A stretch of DNA of 64,000 nt from JAOPZW01 sp963788935 (GTDB lineage Bacteria; Actinomycetota; Thermoleophilia; Solirubrobacterales; Solirubrobacteraceae): NCBI GenBank assembly GCA_963788935.1, contig CAWBIM010000008.1:186001-250000 (forward strand), given 5' to 3'. Below, piece by piece: positions 60,448-64,000 of this stretch. Position 1 is the stretch's first letter, and every line of letters begins with the position of its first letter. Position numbers and translations under genes: made by a program. The notes under the pieces are model-generated. The model had not been told where the DNA came from, made no database searches, and worked only from the letters and a program-made list of their open reading frames with translations.

Positions 60448-61704
60448 TCACGGCCCTCCGCCGCCGAACGCGAACAGCTCGGTCAGGTCGCTGATCGCGG
60501 CGAGGCCGTCGCGCGGCGGCGCCGGGGCGCCGGCCGTCTCGCGCCAGGGATCGATCGGGGTCGCGCGGTCGAAGGCGTGGTTGCGGGCGGCGAGCGTCGG
60601 CAGCCCGTGCAGGCGCTCGATGAGCTTGAGGGTCGAGACGTGCTCCGCGGGCCGGCGGGTCGCGACGACGCCGCGGCGGCGCAGCAGCGGCGAGATCACC
60701 CACAGCGGCACCCGGATGCCGAGGCCGAACGCGTCGACCTGCGGCGGCGGCACGTGGTCGAAGAAGCCGCCGTGCTCGTCGTAGGTGAGCAGGTACGCCG
60801 CGCGCGGCCACTGCGGCGACGCGCGCAGCGCGGCGATGATCTGCTGCTGGCGCGCCATCCCGATCGCCACGTCCTCGGGCGGGTGCTCGTCGAGGCCGTC
60901 GCGCTCGCCCGACAGCACCCACGAGACGGCGGGCAGCGTGCCGGCGAGGCAATCGCGCAGGTAGTCCGCCTGCGTGGCGAACGTGCGCGGGTCCTCGCCC
61001 CAGGGCGTCCAGAAGATCGCCGAGTTGTCGTTCTCGGCCGTGAGGAGGTCGTCGACGCCGAGCAGGTTGTAGATCTTCCACGTGACCCCGGCCTCGTCGA
61101 GCAGGTCGAAGATGAGGGGCCACCGCGCGGCGTCGAGGACCCCCAGGCAGCACGGGCCGTTGGTCGTGATCCCGCCGGACGTCCCGGCGATCATGTACAG
61201 GTGGTTCGGCGCGCTCGAGCCGAGGACCGAGGCGAAGTAGGTCGGGCACAGCGCGGCCTCGGGGTCGTCGAAGAGTCCGTAGTAGAACGGCAGCTCCTGC
61301 GCGGTGTAGTAGCCGATCGCGACGTCGCCCGAGCTGCGGTAGAAGCCGTCCATCCGCCCGCCGTCGTGCTGGAGGTGCGTGCCGGCCCACGAGTGGTTCG
61401 GATCGCGCGCCGCGCGCGCCGTCTGGTGGAACACCGGGTGCTGCGTCCCGGCCGCGTCGGGCTGCGAATACCCCGGCGGCGGGCCGAAGCCGCGGCGCTG
61501 CACCTCCGGCGCGAAGCCGAAGTAGTGGTCGAAGGAGCGGTTCTCCTGGCAGCAGATGACGAGGTTGCGGATCGGCGGGTCGCGCCGCCGCGCTCGCGCC
61601 GCGACCGGCCCCGTCGCCCACAGCGAGCCGCCCAGGAGCGCCGCGCCCGCCGCGCCTGACCGCCGCAGGAACGCGTTGCGCGTCAGCCGCTCGGACCCCT
61701 CCAT
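60448..61704 (-). CDS. Exported phospholipase C / acid phosphatase-like phosphoesterase
   Basis: 418 residues. Twin-arginine-like signal: RNAFLRRSGAAGAALLGG near residue 9. Phosphoesterase family (AcpA/PLC type): NLVICCQENRSFDHYFGFAP with the metal-site Glu-Asn and His, GYYTAQELPFYYGLFDD, TGGxxx-like AGTSGGITTNGPCC with the nucleophile region, WVLSGERDGLDEHPPEDVAI and YLLTYDEHGGFFDHVPPP. Folded before export, then hydrolyses phosphodiesters or lipids outside the cell, possibly for phosphate gain. It begins 18 bp after rarA, on the same strand. Confidence 0.92.
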   Translation of the reverse strand: MEGSERLTRNAFLRRSGAAGAALLGGSLWATGPVAARARRRDPPIRNLVICCQENRSFDHYFGFAPEVQRRGFGPPPGYSQPDAAGTQHPVFHQTARAARDPNHSWAGTHLQHDGGRMDGFYRSSGDVAIGYYTAQELPFYYGLFDDPEAALCPTYFASVLGSSAPNHLYMIAGTSGGITTNGPCCLGVLDAARWPLIFDLLDEAGVTWKIYNLLGVDDLLTAENDNSAIFWTPWGEDPRTFATQADYLRDCLAGTLPAVSWVLSGERDGLDEHPPEDVAIGMARQQQIIAALRASPQWPRAAYLLTYDEHGGFFDHVPPPQVDAFGLGIRVPLWVISPLLRRRGVVATRRPAEHVSTLKLIERLHGLPTLAARNHAFDRATPIDPWRETAGAPAPPRDGLAAISDLTELFAFGGGGP

Positions 61705-61722
61705 GGGCCGGATCGTCGCGGC

Positions 61723-63040
61723 TCAGCGGCCCCGCGCGCGCCGGATGGCCGCGAGCCGCTCGGCGAGCGCTCCCTCGGTCTCGGCCGGCGTCGTAGAACC
61801 GCGTCCCCGCGACGGCGTCCGGGAGCAGCTCCTGGCCGCTCACCTGGTCGGGGTTGCCGTGCGGATAGTCGTAGCCCTGGCCGCGGCCGAGCTGCGCGGC
61901 GCCCGGGTAGGCGGCGCTCTGCAGGTACGGCGGCGGGGCCTGGGCGCCGTGCTCGCGCACGTGCTCCCGCGCGCGGCCCAGGGCGACGCCCGCGGCGTTC
62001 GACTTCGGGGCGAGCGCGAGGTAGATCGCGCACTGGGCCAGCGCGTAGGTCGCCTCGGGCAGCCCGACGTGCTCGACGGCGTGGGCCGCGCCGACCGCGA
62101 CCTGCAGCGCCTGGGGGTCGGCGTTGCCGACGTCCTCGGAGGCGAGGATCACCATGCGCCGGACGATGAAGCGCGGGTCCTCGCCGGCCTCGAGCATCAC
62201 CGCGAGGTAGTACAGCGAGGCGTCCGGGTCCGACCCGCGGGTGGCCTTGATCCAGGCCGAGATCGTGTCGTAGTGGCGGTCGCCCTTCTTGTCGTACGTC
62301 AGCGCGCGGCGCTGGAGCGCGTCCTCGGCGCGCTCGAGCGTGATCGGCTCGCCGTCGGCCGCGGTCTCGCACGCGAGCTCGAGCGCCGCGAGCGCGGTGC
62401 GGGCGTCACCGCCGGCGCGGCCGGCGAGGAACGCGAGGACGTCGTCGCCGACCGCATGGTCGCCGCACTCGCCGCGGTCGAGCGCCCGGCGCAGCAGCAC
62501 CTCGACGTCGGCCGCCGAGAGCGCGCGCAGCTCGTAGATCTGCGCGCGGGAGAGCAGCGCGGAGTTGACCTCGAAGTACGGGTTCTCGGTCGTCGCCCCG
62601 ATGAGCGTGACGAGCCCCTCCTCGACCGCGGGCAGGAGCGCGTCCTGCTGGGCCTTGTTGAAGCGGTGGATCTCGTCGAGGAAGAAGATCGTCGGCTCGC
62701 CGGTGCCCTTGCGGCGGTGGTCGGCGCGCTCGAGCACCTGGCGGACCTCGGGGCGCCCGGCCTCGACGGCGCTGAGCTCCTCGAACGCGGCGCGCGCGGC
62801 CGTGGCGACGATCCGGGCGATCGTCGTCTTCCCCGAGCCGGGCGGCCCGTAGAGGACCATCGAGTGCGGCCGCCCCTGCTCGATCGCGGTGCGCAGCGCG
62901 GTGCCGGGGCCGAGCACGTGCTCCTGGCCGACGACCTCGTCGAGCGTTCGCGGGCGCATGCGCGCGGCGAGCGGCCCGTGCTCGGGCGGGACGGCGGTGC
63001 GCCCGCGCGGCGGCTCGCCGGTGTCGAAGAGCTGGTCCAT
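61723..63040 (-). CDS. rarA: Replication-associated recombination protein RarA, one frameshift near the end
   Basis: About 438 residues after correction. AAA+ ATPase: RMRPRTLDEVVGQEHVLGPG, Walker A MVLYGPPGSGKTTIARIVAT, Walker B TIFFLDEIHRFNKAQQDALL, sensor IGATTENPYFEVNSALLSRA, then the MgsA_C region: YDKKGDRHYDTISAWIKATR and the end YPHGNPDQVSGQELLPDAVA. One extra base at 61789 breaks the frame; without it the end is FYDPAETEGALAERLAAIRR and stops at 61723-61725. Acts at stalled forks together with Ssb. Confidence 0.93.
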
Positions 63041-63095
63041 CACCGGGTGAGTATGGCCGCCGATGGAGATGCCTCGCCCGCCTGCGCCGCTCGCG

Positions 63096-63101
63096 TAGCC
63101 T
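63096..63101 (+). promoter_or_regulatory. -10 element TAGCCT of the M20 peptidase gene
   Basis: TAGCCT ends 9 nt before the ATG at 63111. Confidence 0.5.
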
Positions 63102-63110
63102 GACGAGGCG

Positions 63111-64000
63111 ATGCCCGACCTGCAGCAGGAGACCGCCGAGCTCCTCCAGCGCCTGATCCGCTTCAAGACCGTCAACCCGCCGGGCGCCGAGCGCGAGTGC
63201 CAGGAGTACCTGGCCGGGATCCTGCGTGACGCCGGCTTCGAGGTCGAGCTGCTCGGCCGCACCGAGGAGCGCCCGAACCTCGTCGCGCGGCTGCGCGGCG
63301 AGCAGGACGGCCCGCGGCTCGTGCTCCTGTCGCACGTCGACACGGTCCTCGCCGACCCCGACGACTGGCAGCACGACCCGTGGTCGGGCGAGATCGCCGA
63401 CGGCGAGCTGTGGGGGCGCGGCGCGCAGGACATGAAGAACCACACGGCCGCCGAGGTCATGGCGGCCGTCTCGCTCGTGCGGGAGGGCTGGCGGCCCGCG
63501 CGCGGCGAGCTCATGGTGATCACGACCGTCGACGAGGAGACCGGCGGCGGCGAGGGCGCGGTCTGGCTGTGCGAGAACCACCCCGACACCGTCCGCTGCG
63601 ACTACGTGCTCAACGAGGGCGGCGGGACCGTGATCCCGTTCGACGACACCCCCGTGTACGGCGTCTGCGTGGCCGAGAAGGGCGTCTTCCGCTTCACCCT
63701 CACGACCCGCGGGAGGGCCGGCCATGCGTCGATGCCGGGCGTCGGCGACAACGCGCTGCTGAAGATGGCGCCGCTGCTCGAGGCGCTGTCCGAGAAGCGC
63801 CCCGGGCTCGACGTCACCGACGCGCCCCGCGCGCTGCTCGCCGCGCTCGACCTCGACGGGGACGGCGACGCCGAGGCGGGCCTCGAGCGCCTCCGCGAGC
63901 GCGACCCGCGCCTGGCCGTCTTCGTCGAGCCGATGCTCAGCGTGACGCTCGCACCGACCGTGATCTCGGCGTCGGAGAAGATCAACGTCCTGCCCGCCGC
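63111..64000 (+). CDS. M20-family metallopeptidase / deacylase, 3' end outside window
   Basis: First 296 residues. ETAELLQRLIRFKTVNPPGA, metal-site His in LVLLSHVDTVLADPDDW, bridging Asp in LWGRGAQDMKNHTAAE, catalytic Glu pair in LMVITTVDEETGGGEGAVW, and the dimerisation-domain start AEKGVFRFTLTTRGRAGHAS. Co-catalytic Zn enzymes of this type (ArgE/DapE/CPG2) cleave N-acyl amino acids or dipeptides. Divergent from rarA. Specificity cannot be set from this half. Confidence 0.92.
   Translation, partial: MPDLQQETAELLQRLIRFKTVNPPGAERECQEYLAGILRDAGFEVELLGRTEERPNLVARLRGEQDGPRLVLLSHVDTVLADPDDWQHDPWSGEIADGELWGRGAQDMKNHTAAEVMAAVSLVREGWRPARGELMVITTVDEETGGGEGAVWLCENHPDTVRCDYVLNEGGGTVIPFDDTPVYGVCVAEKGVFRFTLTTRGRAGHASMPGVGDNALLKMAPLLEALSEKRPGLDVTDAPRALLAALDLDGDGDAEAGLERLRERDPRLAVFVEPMLSVTLAPTVISASEKINVLPA

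Overview
The window is very GC-rich (roughly 70-75 percent by eye) and nearly every gap is short. The core gene orders (purA / dnaC-like / dnaB / rplI / rpsR / ssb / rpsF and hemA-hemC-cobA/hemD joined to ccm genes), the many GTG starts and GTGA gene overlaps, a leaderless-type promoter signature (TANNNT 6-13 nt before the start codon in 19 places) and a TreT-type trehalose synthase suggest a deep-branching actinobacterium, most likely Thermoleophilia/Solirubrobacterales. That placement is inference. I see no prophage, transposase, CRISPR array or integrase: this looks like ordinary chromosome.

Layout. 1-2.9 kb: tail of an FGGY sugar kinase, a tRNA-like 3' fragment with terminator, NTF2-like and cupin genes, a broken GyrI-like gene. 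2.9-6.7 kb (+): metallophosphoesterase, degenerate APH-fold protein, class IV aminotransferase, WecB. 7.1-12.7 kb (-): replication/translation operon rpsF-ssb-rpsR-rplI-dnaB-dnaC-like-purA. 13.2-19.3 kb (-): trehalose genes and an envelope-stress module (response regulator, histidine kinase, HtrA). 19.3-22 kb (+): degenerate M28-type membrane protein, sortase, FlgM-like protein. 22-26.3 kb (-): thiL, infA, PBP1A, MscS. 26.3-30.1 kb (+): PIG-V-type mannosyltransferase, HAD, CPBP protease, L,D-transpeptidase. 30.1-32.2 kb: Glu-Cys ligase, small membrane protein, pyrE. 32.2-34.9 kb: structured leader RNA, secreted FN3 protein, tRNA-Arg(CCT). 35.1-41.2 kb (+): complete Opp peptide importer. 41.2-45.3 kb: YbaK, conserved unknown, MBL hydrolase, dtd, galT, thioredoxin-like protein. 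45.5-49.1 kb (+): large SF2 helicase with acidic insert and Arg-rich repeat tail. 49.1-51.3 kb: birA, SAM hydrolase, two small proteins. 51.2-59 kb (-): ten-gene tetrapyrrole/cytochrome c/molybdopterin operon. 59-64 kb: MpaB-like oxygenase, palindrome-rich gap, phospholipase C-like enzyme, rarA, start of an M20 peptidase.

How the parts work together. The 51-59 kb block joins uroporphyrinogen and siroheme synthesis, heme export and cytochrome c maturation, and molybdopterin steps, all needed by respiratory redox enzymes. The 13-19 kb block pairs a two-component system with a periplasmic protease and two trehalose routes, as expected for envelope or osmotic stress. Several envelope enzymes (PBP1A, sortase, L,D-transpeptidase, MscS, mannosyltransferase) lie close together.

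Sequence quality. At least ten frameshifts interrupt otherwise good genes. In every case I could resolve, removing a single G or C from a G/C-rich run restores the reading frame. They look like systematic one-base insertion errors rather than real pseudogenes, so interrupted genes are given at their inferred full span.
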